DNA from: Streptomyces cacaoi
GTDB taxonomy: Bacteria > Actinomycetota > Actinomycetes > Streptomycetales > Streptomycetaceae
Assembly: GCF_006539165.1 (NCBI RefSeq)
Contig: NZ_BJMM01000007.1
Coordinates: 124,001 to 188,000 of the forward strand
Reading direction: 5' to 3'
Length of the DNA: 64,000 nucleotides
Of the stretch, positions 26,396 to 34,809 are shown piece after piece. The notes under the pieces were generated by a model. That model was not told where the DNA came from. It saw nothing but the letters and a program-made list of their open reading frames with translations, and ran no database searches. Each line of letters begins with the position of its first letter. The first letter of the stretch is position 1. A program made the translations under genes and the position numbers.

Positions 26396-27186
26396 ACGAC
26401 GGTCACCGGCGCGTGATCGCTCCACCGCTCGTCATGCGTGGCGGCCCGCTCCACGTACGCCTTGACCGCGCGGCCGGCGAGCCCCGGGGTCGCCATGTGG
26501 TAGTCGATGCGCCAGCCGCTGTCGTTGTCGAACGCGCGCCCCCGGTACGACCACCACGAGTACGGCCCCGCGACCTCCGGGTGCAGCGCCCGCACGACGT
26601 CCGTGTAGCCGCCGTCCGCCGGGTCGAGGACGCCGGAGAGCCACTCCCGCTCCTCGGGCAGGAAGCCGGAGTTCTTGCGGTTGGCGCGCCAGTTCTTCAG
26701 ATCCGCCTCCTGGTGCGCGATGTTCCAGTCGCCGCAGACCAGCACCTCGCGCCCGGCAGCGGCCGCCCGCACCCGCAGCTCCCGCAGATACGGCAGGAAC
26801 GCGGCCATGAAGCGCTCCTTCTCGTCCTGCCGTTCCGTGCCGACCTCCCCGGACGGCAGATAGAGGCTGGCGACGGTCAGCCCGGGCAGATCCGCCTCGA
26901 CGTAGCGGCCGGAGTCCTCGAACTCGGCCGTACCGAAGCCCACCCGCACCGCGTCCGGCTCCCTGCGGGTGAGCAGCGCCACACCCGCCCGGCCCTTCGC
27001 CGAGGAGGGTGCGTAGACGGCGTGCCAGCCCTCGGGCTCCCGTACCGCGTCGGCGAGCTGGTGCGACTCGGCACGGACCTCCTGGAGGCAGACCACCTCC
27101 GCGTCCGTGGCCGTCAGCCACTCCACGTACCCCTTCTTGGCCGCGGCCCGCAGACCGTTGACGTTGACCGTTGTCACCTTGCGCAA
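26383..27186 (-). CDS. xth: Exodeoxyribonuclease III
   Basis: 267 residues. The EEP nuclease motifs are present: TTVNVNGLRAA with the metal-site Asn, VVCLQEVRAE with the catalytic Glu, GDWNIAHQE with Asp/Asn, and WRIDYHM plus WSDHAPV, the terminal Asp-His pair. It removes 3' blocks and cuts abasic sites in base-excision repair. The start is TTG 27186, with GGGAG 6 bases upstream; a longer reading would add 27 atypical residues. It converges with and slightly overlaps the MerR gene. Confidence 0.95.
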   Translation of the reverse strand: MRKVTTVNVNGLRAAAKKGYVEWLTATDAEVVCLQEVRAESHQLADAVREPEGWHAVYAPSSAKGRAGVALLTRREPDAVRVGFGTAEFEDSGRYVEADLPGLTVASLYLPSGEVGTERQDEKERFMAAFLPYLRELRVRAAAAGREVLVCGDWNIAHQEADLKNWRANRKNSGFLPEEREWLSGVLDPADGGYTDVVRALHPEVAGPYSWWSYRGRAFDNDSGWRIDYHMATPGLAGRAVKAYVERAATHDERWSDHAPVTVVYGD

Positions 27187-27359
27187 GACGTGCTCCCAGC
27201 AGTGAACGAACCCCGTGCACCCTACGGCGTCCGCGCCCGCCGGAACCCGTCCGGACGGCCCCCGCACCGGACCGGGCGCCTGTGGCGTTCGTCTCGCCGT
27301 CCTCCCGCACCGCCCGGAATCCGATCGGTCACCTGTACGAGCCGCCGTACCATGCAGGG

Positions 27360-27857
27360 ATGCAGATCCTCCCCGTCCCCTTCGACCACCCGGACGCGCT
27401 GAAGCTCAACGGGATCGTGCTCCAGGAGTACGCGGAGCGGTACGGCGACCCGGAGGGCGACGTCACCGTGCTCACCCCGGAGATGTTCCGTCCGCCGCAG
27501 GGCCTGTACCTGCTCGCCTACGACGAGCACCACAGGCCCGTCGCCACGGGCGGCTGGCGGTCGATGGAGGCCGGGGAGGAGAACTACGCGGACGGCGACG
27601 CCGAGCTGAAGCGCATGTTCGTCGTGCGTGAGGCGCGCGGCCAGGGCCTCGCGCGGCGGATTCTCGCGCTGCTGGAGGAGGACGCCCGGGCGGCGGGCCG
27701 CACCCGCATGGTGCTGGAGACCGGCATCGAACAGCCGGAGGCGATCGCCCTGTACACCTCGTCCGGCTACACCCCGGCCCCCGAGAAGTTCGGCCTCTAC
27801 CGCTTCGAGGACGAGAGCCGCTGCTTCATCAAACCGCTCACCCCCGGCAACCGGTAA
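27360..27857 (+). CDS. GNAT family N-acetyltransferase
   Basis: 165 residues. The acetyl-CoA loop is VREARGQGLARRILALLEE (R/Q-x-x-G-x-G/A), preceded by the strand ELKRMFV, with IALYTSSGYTP in the typical C-terminal GNAT region. The substrate is unknown. ATG 27360 has AGGG just upstream, and the reading begins at the first GNAT strand. It is divergent from xth, with about 170 bases between starts. Confidence 0.93.
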   Translation: MQILPVPFDHPDALKLNGIVLQEYAERYGDPEGDVTVLTPEMFRPPQGLYLLAYDEHHRPVATGGWRSMEAGEENYADGDAELKRMFVVREARGQGLARRILALLEEDARAAGRTRMVLETGIEQPEAIALYTSSGYTPAPEKFGLYRFEDESRCFIKPLTPGNR

Positions 27858-28178
27858 ACACCCGCTCCCTCCCGGTACGACCCCGCCCGCGCACACCCGA
27901 CGCCGCCGCCCTCAGCAAAGGCGTCTCCCACCGCGAACGGCCGGTGGCCCCTCCCTTCACGACCCGGCGCGCGCACGTCGGCTCCACAACCGCGAACGCC
28001 CCGCCCGCCGCCGCGGCTCCTCGTGCTGCCCCGGCGCCGCCGCAGCCGTCCTCCGCCCACCCCGGGCCCGCACCCGCGCCCCCGCGCGCCCGCACACAGC
28101 CGCACCCCCCGCCCGCACTAACAACAACGGAAGACGAACAACTCCAAAACCCTAACGGTTAGTGTTACGCTCGCCGGC
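27858..28178. other. C-rich intergenic region with operator-like palindrome
   Basis: About 320 bases, strongly C-rich and G-poor on the + strand up to 28150. I see no gene. CTAAC-G-GTTAG at 28152-28162 is a perfect 5+5 dyad 16 bases before the oxidoreductase start, overlapping the likely -10 region. Confidence 0.55.
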
Positions 28179-29072
28179 ATGAAGAAGGTGACCTTCGCCG
28201 AGTTCGGCGGCCCCGATGTCCTCCGCCTCACAGAGACCGAGAAGCCCGAACCCGGCCCCGGCCGGATACGTATCGCCGTACGGGCAGCGGGCGTGAACCC
28301 CGCGGACTGGCGCATCCGCGAGGGCCAGAAGCTCGGCGCCCACCCGGTGGAGCTGCCCTCCGGCCTCGGACTGGACGCCGCCGGCGTCGTGGACGCGATC
28401 GGTGCGGGCGTCGAAGGCGTCGGCATCGGCGACCGCGTCTTCGGCGAAGGCCACAGCACCTACGCCGAGTTCGCCGTCCTGACCGCCTGGGCGCCCCTGC
28501 CCGACGGCCTGTCCTTCGAGGAGGCGGCCGGCTACCCCTCCGTGATGGAGACCGCGCTGCGCATCCTCCGCGAGGTCGGCGTACAGCCCGGCCGGACGCT
28601 GCTGGTCAGCGGCGCTTCCGGAGGGGTCGGCTCCGCCGTGCTGCAAATCGCCCGGGCACGCGGCATCACCGTGATCGGCACGGCGGGAGCCGCCAATCAG
28701 GACTATCTGCGCGGCCTCGGCGCCCACGCCACGACCTACGACGAAGGCTGGGTCGAGCGGGTGCGGCGGTTCGGCCCCATCGACGCCGCGCTCGACCTGG
28801 CCGGCTCGGGTGTGATCCCCCAGCTCGTGGAACTCACCGGGGACCCCGGCGCGGTCGTCTCCATCGCCGACCTCGGCGCACCGGACCACGGCGTCCGCTT
28901 CTCCGGCCAGGCCGGCAGCGTGCCGGACGCGCTCGCCGAGACCCTCCGCCTTCTCGCCGACGGACAGCTCCACATCCCGGTCACGCGGACCTACGCCCTC
29001 GCCGACGCCGCCACCGCGCACGCCGACAGCCGCGCCGGCCACACCCGCGGACGCCGCGTCCTGGTCGTCTGA
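28179..29072 (+). CDS. NADP-dependent quinone oxidoreductase / zinc-independent MDR alcohol dehydrogenase
   Basis: 297 residues, medium-chain reductase family. The N-terminal domain contains AAGVNPADWRIREG, typical of the quinone-oxidoreductase branch, with no zinc-ligand Cys cluster. The Rossmann loop is LLVSGASGGVGSAVLQIA. It probably reduces quinones or enones with NADPH. ATG 28179 lies just downstream of a dyad (28152-28162) that may be a repressor site; no regulator gene is adjacent, so it may be controlled from elsewhere. Confidence 0.92.
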   Translation: MKKVTFAEFGGPDVLRLTETEKPEPGPGRIRIAVRAAGVNPADWRIREGQKLGAHPVELPSGLGLDAAGVVDAIGAGVEGVGIGDRVFGEGHSTYAEFAVLTAWAPLPDGLSFEEAAGYPSVMETALRILREVGVQPGRTLLVSGASGGVGSAVLQIARARGITVIGTAGAANQDYLRGLGAHATTYDEGWVERVRRFGPIDAALDLAGSGVIPQLVELTGDPGAVVSIADLGAPDHGVRFSGQAGSVPDALAETLRLLADGQLHIPVTRTYALADAATAHADSRAGHTRGRRVLVV

Positions 29073-29151
29073 CCCGGCCCCTGCCGCCCTGCCCGCCCCA
29101 CTCGCCCCGCCGGTCTCCTGCCCCGGGCCGCCGTTCCTGCGAAAGCCCCGG

Positions 29152-29946
29152 TCACCAGTCGGCCGGGGCCTCGGCGTCCTCCCAGATGCCCGCACCGGCC
29201 GCCGGGTCACGGTGCACGCGGGCCGCCCGCGCCGCCTCGGCGATCCCCGCCTTCTCCACGGCGATCACCCGGAGCCCGTCCGGCGCCCCGGCGTCCTCCC
29301 CGGGCGGCTCCTCGTCCGCCTCCGCCAGGCCGAGCCGCACGCCCAGCTCCCGGCCGGGCGGCAGTTCGACGACGACGGACGGCACATCGGCGGCGAGCGC
29401 GGCGGCGATCCGCTCCCCCGCGGGCGGCAGCGCCACACACCGCGCGAGATCGTCGAAGACCCCGTTCGCGTCGCCCCGCAGCACCTGCCCGCCCGTCGTC
29501 GTCACATACGCGACGGAGTGCGTCCGACGGCGCACGGTGGCGAGGTGCTGCGCCATGCGGATGCCGATGTCGTGCACCGATTCCTCGGCCCGCTCCAGCA
29601 GTTCGGCCCGCACCCGCACCGCACGCAGCGCCTCCTCCAGCGTGAGCAGCCCGGCGGTCACGGCGGCGGCGAAGCCGCCCAGGCCGTAGCCGGCGACCAC
29701 GTCCGGGGTGACGCCCTCGTCCTCGGTCAGCGCCCGGGCACCGGCGACCCCGGCCGTCAGCAGCGCCACATGACGGGCCACCTCGGACTCCTCCAGGGCC
29801 GCCGCGGTGTCCAGTTCGGCGACGCCGCCCGGGTGTGCCCACTCCGCCTCGGCCAGGACGGTCGCGGCGGCAGCGGTGTCGGGCAGCCTGTGCAGCATTC
29901 CGGCTCGCTGTGCACCCAGGCCGGGGAAGAGAAAGGCGATGCTCAT
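29152..29946 (-). CDS. Acyltransferase-fold protein lacking the catalytic serine
   Basis: 264 residues. The N-terminus MSIAFLFPGLGAQRAGM is the canonical start of malonyl/acyl-transferase domains (FabD, MdcH, PKS AT). The region that should hold the G-H-S-x-G nucleophile elbow reads VVAGYGLGGFAAAV: Ser is replaced by Gly and the preceding His by Tyr. The second half retains AT-like strand order (VAYVTTTGGQVL, VVELPPGREL). It is free-standing with no carrier protein or ketosynthase near it. It may be a malonate decarboxylase-related paralogue turned into a non-catalytic or regulatory protein. It is divergent from the SMR gene. Confidence 0.75.
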   Translation of the reverse strand: MSIAFLFPGLGAQRAGMLHRLPDTAAAATVLAEAEWAHPGGVAELDTAAALEESEVARHVALLTAGVAGARALTEDEGVTPDVVAGYGLGGFAAAVTAGLLTLEEALRAVRVRAELLERAEESVHDIGIRMAQHLATVRRRTHSVAYVTTTGGQVLRGDANGVFDDLARCVALPPAGERIAAALAADVPSVVVELPPGRELGVRLGLAEADEEPPGEDAGAPDGLRVIAVEKAGIAEAARAARVHRDPAAGAGIWEDAEAPADW

Positions 29947-30088
29947 GGGATCAGCCTGGCCCGATCCCGCCGTCGCGCGCCAGTGGCGTCCGCCGGTACG
30001 CCGCCCCCGGATGCCGTACGCCCCGCCTGGACAGAAGGTGGGGGTACCGAGCGAACACGAGCGACATATGAGACCGGAGGGATCACGG

Positions 30089-30409
30089 ATGGGCCTGGCG
30101 TGGGCGGTACTGATCGTGTCGGGGTGTCTGGAGACGCTGTGGGCGACAGCGCTGGAGGCGTCGAAGAACTTCCACCGGCTGGGGCCGTCCCTGCTCTTCC
30201 TGGTGTCCCTGGCGGGCAGCATGGCGGGGCTCTCGTACGGGGTGACGCACATTCCGCTGGGCACGGCCTACGCGGTGTGGGTGGGCATCGGCGCGGTCGG
30301 AACGGCGGTCTACGGCATGGTCGCGCTGGGTGATCCGGCGTCCGTGGCCCGGATCCTGTGTCTGCTGCTGATCGTCGGCGGGGTGGTCGGCCTCAAGCTC
30401 ATCCACTGA
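30089..30409 (+). CDS. SMR family exporter, SugE/Gdx-like
   Basis: 106 residues in four membrane helices. LIVSGCLETLWATALE holds the central Glu of SMR transporters in helix 1, and PLGTAYAVWVGIGAVGTA is characteristic of the family. It resembles SugE/Gdx, the guanidinium/H+ antiporter, more than EmrE. It would assemble as a dual-topology or paired dimer. The ATG at 30089 has GGAGG 8 bases upstream. I could not recognise a guanidine riboswitch in the 142-base leader. Confidence 0.9.
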   Translation: MGLAWAVLIVSGCLETLWATALEASKNFHRLGPSLLFLVSLAGSMAGLSYGVTHIPLGTAYAVWVGIGAVGTAVYGMVALGDPASVARILCLLLIVGGVVGLKLIH

Positions 30410-30517
30410 CCCTCGGCCGCGGGTCACTCGACGGGGGGCGTCCCGGCCGCCCGAGCCGGACCCCGACCGGCCCGACCGGCCTGACCGGCAGGAGCGGCGT
30501 GCGCGCGGCGACGAGCC

Positions 30518-31411
30518 TCAGCTGTCGCCCGCGCGCGCCGTCCGGCCCGCGGGCCGGTGCACGGAGAGCGTGAACGACGCGGTCACGGCCCGGGGTTCAC
30601 CGAGAGCGGCGACGCGCTCCCTCAGCTCGCCGGCGTCCAGATGGTGCGCGGCCGGGCCCATCAGCGCGAGGTTCTCGATGTCCTGCGCGGACAGCCGCAT
30701 CGCGTACTCCAGCTGTGTGGAGCTTTCGGGAACGAAACGGTCCTCCAGGGTGCGCTGGAGACGCTCCTCCTTGGCGGGGTCGATCTCCAGCAGCCCCAGT
30801 TCCCCGCGCAGTTCAGCGAGGTGCCGCACGGTCGGCGTGACGACGAGGAGCGCGCCGGAAGGCCGCAGCACCCGGCGGAACTCGGCACCGTTGCGCGGTG
30901 CGAACACATTCAGCACGAGATCGACGGCGGCATCGCGCAGCGGGAACGGCTGCCACACGTCCCAGCTCGCCGCCCCCGCGCGGTCGTGCGCCCGGGCCGC
31001 GCGCCGCAGCGCGTACACCGAGGCGTCCAGCCCCAGCCCCACCGCCTCCGGGACGGCGTCCAGGACCGCCGCGAGGTAGTGCCCGGTCCCCGCTCCGGCG
31101 TCCAGCACCGTGCCCCGCGCCGGGCACAGTTCCCGGGCGGCGTCGGCGAGCGCGGTGGCCAGCGGCGCGTAGTGGCCCGCATCGAGGAAGTCCGCCCGCG
31201 CCCGCACCATGTCGGCGGAGTCCGCAGGTGCTGCCCGCTTCCCGCCGCCGAGCAGACCGATGTAGCCCTGCTTCGCCGTGTCGAAGGTGTGCCGCTGCGG
31301 GCAGCGCAGCGTCCTGCCCTCCGGCGCGAGCCGCTGCCCGCACAGGGGACAGCGGACGACGTCCAGCAGACGGATCCACGGTGTGCGGACCCCCGCGGCG
31401 GGCTCGGGCAT
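30518..31411 (-). CDS. 23S rRNA guanine-N1 methyltransferase, RlmA/TlrB family
   Basis: 297 residues. The N-terminal zinc site is CPLCGQRL...LRCPQRHTFD (two CxxC/CxxxH pairs), characteristic of RlmA(I/II), followed by KQGYIGLLGGG. The SAM loop is VLDAGAGTGHYLAAV. Such enzymes methylate G745 or G748 in 23S rRNA; TlrB confers tylosin resistance. The sequence does not show which base is modified. ATG 31411 has GAGGAAACG upstream. It lies downstream of the mycothiol-family gene in the same direction. Confidence 0.9.
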   Translation of the reverse strand: MPEPAAGVRTPWIRLLDVVRCPLCGQRLAPEGRTLRCPQRHTFDTAKQGYIGLLGGGKRAAPADSADMVRARADFLDAGHYAPLATALADAARELCPARGTVLDAGAGTGHYLAAVLDAVPEAVGLGLDASVYALRRAARAHDRAGAASWDVWQPFPLRDAAVDLVLNVFAPRNGAEFRRVLRPSGALLVVTPTVRHLAELRGELGLLEIDPAKEERLQRTLEDRFVPESSTQLEYAMRLSAQDIENLALMGPAAHHLDAGELRERVAALGEPRAVTASFTLSVHRPAGRTARAGDS

Positions 31412-31425
31412 GTGCGTTTCCTCGG

Positions 31426-31433
31426 ACAGCTGT
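31426..31433. repeat. ACAGCTGT octamer (one of ten copies)
   Basis: A palindromic octamer just upstream of the RlmA-like start. Other exact copies begin at 25123, 25145, 31962, 32248, 40510, 44921, 48627, 48879 and 50143. Confidence 0.9.
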
Positions 31434-31520
31434 CGATGTGCGGAACGGCCGGTCGCCCCGCGCACGCCCCGCCGCCAGATTACCGCCGCCGTTCCCCTCC
31501 CCCGCCGGGCGTCCGGACGG

Positions 31521-32180
31521 TCAGCCGTCCCCCGGGCCGCCCCGCCCCGCGGCATCCCGCGGCGCCCCGCGCACGAACCGCCGCGCGCCCTCGCCCCGCA
31601 GCAGGCCCTCGGGCAACGTACGGCCGAACGCCAGCAGCAGAAGATCCTGGCCGGCCCCGTGCACCGGCGGACCGCTGCCGAACGTCCAGTCGAGATCGTC
31701 GGCGCGGAGCGTGACCCCCTCCAGCTGAGCGCCGAAAAACCTCGCGCTCCTGGGTGTGACGTTCTCCAGCAGCAGCCGCACCCGCTCCGGCGGCACCCTG
31801 CGCCGGTGCCCGAGCGGGACGGTGATGTCCAGGCCGTGGACGACGTCGTGCCCCAGTGCGGCGACGAGACCGCCGACGGGCGGCTTCCACGGATGGTGCG
31901 CGTTGTCCCGCAGCGCCGCGGCGAGCGCGGCCGGCGTGAGGGCCGCGGCATCTCTGCGCGCACAGCTGTCCGTCATCCGGTGCAGCCGGCCACGGGCCGC
32001 TGCCAGCTCCCTCAGCATCCGCGGCAGCGGAGTACGGAAACCGAACGACATGTGCGCGGCGACCTCACGCACCCGCCACCCCGCGCACAGCGACGGAACG
32101 TCCCAGTCGCCGTCGGACAGCCCGTCCAAGACCTCGGCCAGCTCGGTGCGTTCGGCAGCTGTCGCACTCGTGATGTCCAT
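31521..32180 (-). CDS. Maleylpyruvate isomerase-family (DinB-like, mycothiol-dependent) protein
   Basis: 219 residues. VPSLCAGWRVREVAAHMSFG is the standard N-terminal block of the actinobacterial maleylpyruvate-isomerase N-domain (TIGR03083-like), with the metal His in VAAHM. HDVVHGLDI carries the other two metal His positions. Members bind a divalent metal and use mycothiol or act on unknown substrates. ATG 32180 has GGGAG 5 bases upstream. It is divergent from a LysR regulator, which may control it. Confidence 0.88.
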   Translation of the reverse strand: MDITSATAAERTELAEVLDGLSDGDWDVPSLCAGWRVREVAAHMSFGFRTPLPRMLRELAAARGRLHRMTDSCARRDAAALTPAALAAALRDNAHHPWKPPVGGLVAALGHDVVHGLDITVPLGHRRRVPPERVRLLLENVTPRSARFFGAQLEGVTLRADDLDWTFGSGPPVHGAGQDLLLLAFGRTLPEGLLRGEGARRFVRGAPRDAAGRGGPGDG

Positions 32181-32366
32181 CGCCGCTCCCTCTCCCGTGA
32201 CCGACGACCGTCCCGGCCACCGACCGCTCTCGCGCCTCGTCCGCAGCACAGCTGTCCGGCCCCGGACCGGCTCGCGTGCGCGCAACCAGCGTCCCCAGCT
32301 GTGGGGCCATAAGTCCAAGAGCGGTCTGTTCTCGGTCTCAGAAGCGCGAGTTATAGCCTGCCGGGC

Positions 32367-33209
32367 ATGGACCTGCGTCAGCTGCGCTACTTCCTCACCG
32401 TGGTCGAAGAGGCCAACTTCACCCGCGCAGCAGAGCGGTTGCACCTCGCACAGCCCGGCATCAGCGCACAGATACGCCGACTGGAGCGGGAACTGGGCCA
32501 ACAGCTGCTGGAGAGATCGGGCAGGGGAGTACGGGTCACCGAAGCGGGCGCAGCTGTTCTGCCGTACGCACGCGCCGCGTTGGAGGCGGCCGAAGGGGTC
32601 CGGCAGACGGCGGGCGAATTCGCCGGTCTGCTGCGCGGCCGGGTCCGGGTGGGCGTGGTGTCCGGCGTCGCCGCCGTCTCCGGAACGGCCGCCGAAGGAC
32701 TCGATGTCGCGGGCGTCCTGGCGGACTTCCACGACGCGCACCCGCGGGTGGACATCCACCTCACCGAGAACACCTCCGAGCGGATGCTCGCCGCCCTGCG
32801 CGACGGCGAACTGGATCTCGCGCTGCTGGGACTGGCCGACGAGAAGCCTCCGCCGGGCACCGCGGCCGTCTGCGTCCTCGACCACCCCCTGGCGGCCGCC
32901 GTGTCCCCCGACGACCCCCTCGCCGCCGTGGCCCCGCGTCCCGTCCCGCTCGACGCGCTGCGCGAGCGCTCCCTGATCTGCCTGCCGCACGGCACCGGGA
33001 TCCGCGGCGCGCTCGAACGTGCCTGCGCCGCGGCCGGGTTCCGGCCCCGCGTCGCCTTCGAGGCGGCCGCCCCGCCGCTGCTGGCCCGGCTCGCGGCACG
33101 CGGACTCGGCGTCGCCGTGCTACCGGACGTGCCCGCGGAGACCGCCGGCGCGCTGGGGCTGCGCACCGTCCCGCTCGACGCCCCCGGCTGCGGGGCCGTA
33201 TCTCCCTGA
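32367..33209 (+). CDS. LysR family transcriptional regulator
   Basis: 280 residues. The N-terminal winged helix is clear (LRQLRYFLTVVEEANFTRAAERLHLAQPGIS), followed by the periplasmic-binding-protein-like effector domain. The conventional LysR arrangement puts its target divergent, here the maleylpyruvate isomerase-family gene. The 186-base intergenic region has an ACAGCTGT octamer at 32248 and CCCCA-N4-TGGGG at about 32296-32309. The effector is unknown. Confidence 0.92.
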   Translation: MDLRQLRYFLTVVEEANFTRAAERLHLAQPGISAQIRRLERELGQQLLERSGRGVRVTEAGAAVLPYARAALEAAEGVRQTAGEFAGLLRGRVRVGVVSGVAAVSGTAAEGLDVAGVLADFHDAHPRVDIHLTENTSERMLAALRDGELDLALLGLADEKPPPGTAAVCVLDHPLAAAVSPDDPLAAVAPRPVPLDALRERSLICLPHGTGIRGALERACAAAGFRPRVAFEAAAPPLLARLAARGLGVAVLPDVPAETAGALGLRTVPLDAPGCGAVSP

Positions 33210-33580
33210 CATGGCGTACCGGCGGTCCCTCCGGCCCGGCTGCCCGCGCCCTGCTGGCCCGGATGTGCGCCGCGTTCCCACCCGCACACCCGGTCGGCCG
33301 GGGCTCGTTCTCCTGACCGACACCGGGCCCCCACACGGCCCAATCATCACGAAAACCCCATGCTCATAAGTCTGAGTACTCGGCTCGGGGGTTTCCGCTC
33401 CCTGGGGCATTCGTTGACGATTTGGATCCGACACGGTCATCACGGGCATCAGCCGCATACCGCAGCTTCTCCCCTGAAGCCCCTCCCGCACGGACTGTTG
33501 CGCGGCCACCCTCCCCGGGCGGACGACCGCCGGCTCCGCACGCCCCCGCGTGAACGCGTCCAGGAGAAGAGAGTTCCGCC
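33210..33580. other. Upstream region of the DUF2637-like gene
   Basis: A gap of about 370 bases. It contains the 8-bp palindrome GAGTACTC near 33375. TTGACG, 17 bases later followed by TCATCA, lies near 33413-33441 and is a possible weak promoter. Short frames here do not look coding. Confidence 0.45.
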
Positions 33581-34342
33581 GTGACCGAGACCTCACACAC
33601 CTACGTCACGTACGTGCCCCGCGCCACCTTCGGCATGCCCGGTACCAGGACACCGCGCGAGCCCGATGCCGGGGCCACGCCGGACCCCTCGCTCTTCCGT
33701 GACGGTCTCGCCGCCCCGCCCCACCCCTCTCCGGAGGAACCACCGGACCTGGACGCCGAACTCGCCTACTTCCTCGACACCGTCGAGCAGCCCGCCCTCG
33801 TGGACGCACCGGCCGACGGCCTCGGCCGGCCCCGGCACCGCAAGGACACCGCCCTCGAACGCCTCCGCGAGAGCAACCCGGCCGGCCTGTCCTGGCGCAG
33901 CATCCTGAGTTCCTTCACGGTCACGCTCACCGCGCTGATCGTCGTCCTCGTCAGCTTCCTCGGCGCGCAGGCGTCCTACCCACCGCTGTACGACCTGGCG
34001 GACGACATCGCCCCGCCGGGCGTCGCACACGCCTGGCCCATGCTGATCTACGCGCCCTGGCTGGCCGCGACGCTCTCCATCCTGCGGACCCGCGTCTACC
34101 GCCGCCGCACCGTGCACTCCTGGCTCGTGGTGCTCTTCTTCGCCGCGCTCGCCTCGGCCCTGTGCGTCGCCGAGGCACCGTCCACCCCCGCCGGGATGGC
34201 CGTCGCCGGGCTGCCGCCCATCACCGCACTGCTCTGCTTCCACCAGCTGGTGCGCCAACTGGACCTGATCCCGGGCCCGATGGCGACCTCCCGGCACGCC
34301 CGCCCCACCCGGGGCTCCCACCGCCACAAACCGCCCCGCTGA
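33581..34342 (+). CDS. DUF2637-like membrane protein
   Basis: 253 residues. About 110 soluble Pro/Asp-rich residues precede four hydrophobic segments between residues 110 and 235 (FTVTLTALIVVLVSFLGAQ; WPMLIYAPWLAATLSI; SWLVVLFFAALASALCV; GMAVAGLPPITALLCF). Streptomyces genomes carry many such proteins, some plasmid-linked (SpdB-like), with unknown role. GTG 33581 is chosen since it precedes the conserved-looking N-terminus. No neighbour clearly shares its function. Confidence 0.78.
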   Translation: MTETSHTYVTYVPRATFGMPGTRTPREPDAGATPDPSLFRDGLAAPPHPSPEEPPDLDAELAYFLDTVEQPALVDAPADGLGRPRHRKDTALERLRESNPAGLSWRSILSSFTVTLTALIVVLVSFLGAQASYPPLYDLADDIAPPGVAHAWPMLIYAPWLAATLSILRTRVYRRRTVHSWLVVLFFAALASALCVAEAPSTPAGMAVAGLPPITALLCFHQLVRQLDLIPGPMATSRHARPTRGSHRHKPPR

Positions 34343-34809
34343 CCTGCCGCCCCCACCAGAACCGTTTCTCCGGGCCCCCTCCCGGCCCCCGCGAGAACCG
34401 TTTCCCCGGCACCCCGAGTCCGTCGGCCCCCACCACAGGCCGACGGCCTCCCCCTGCCCGAACCACAACCTCCCCACAAACAACACGCCTCACCGCACCA
34501 ACCCCGGCCGGAACCCCCACCTCCGGGCACCTCCCGGACACCACACCACCCGACCGGCCCCCGACCGCGCGCCAACACCTCTCCAGGCACCGGAGTCCCC
34601 GCACCACACGACCTTCGACCAGCCCAACCTCGGCTCCACACAACGGACTTCGTCGTCCGACCGACCTCGCCCTGGACGCCGAAGCCCCGCCCCAGGCGCA
34701 GCCCCCACCGCCCCAGCAACGCCCCGGAGCCTGCACTCAACGGCGCACACCCGAACCTCGCACCCCCCACACCGCGCCTCGCCCCACCCGCACGCCCCCC
34801 ACGCCGCAC
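34343..34809. other. C/A-rich, G-poor convergent intergenic region
   Basis: 467 bases between convergent genes. A 16-base near-repeat AGAACCGTTTCYCCGG occurs at 34358-34373 and 34394-34409. From 34440 to 34800 the + strand is nearly pyrimidine plus A with few G. I see no gene. Confidence 0.6.

Noticed and set aside
29947-30088. Guanidine riboswitch ahead of the SMR exporter
   Set aside because: Isolated ACGA/ACGG tetramers occur, but not in paired stem-loops, and no type I or III core is visible.
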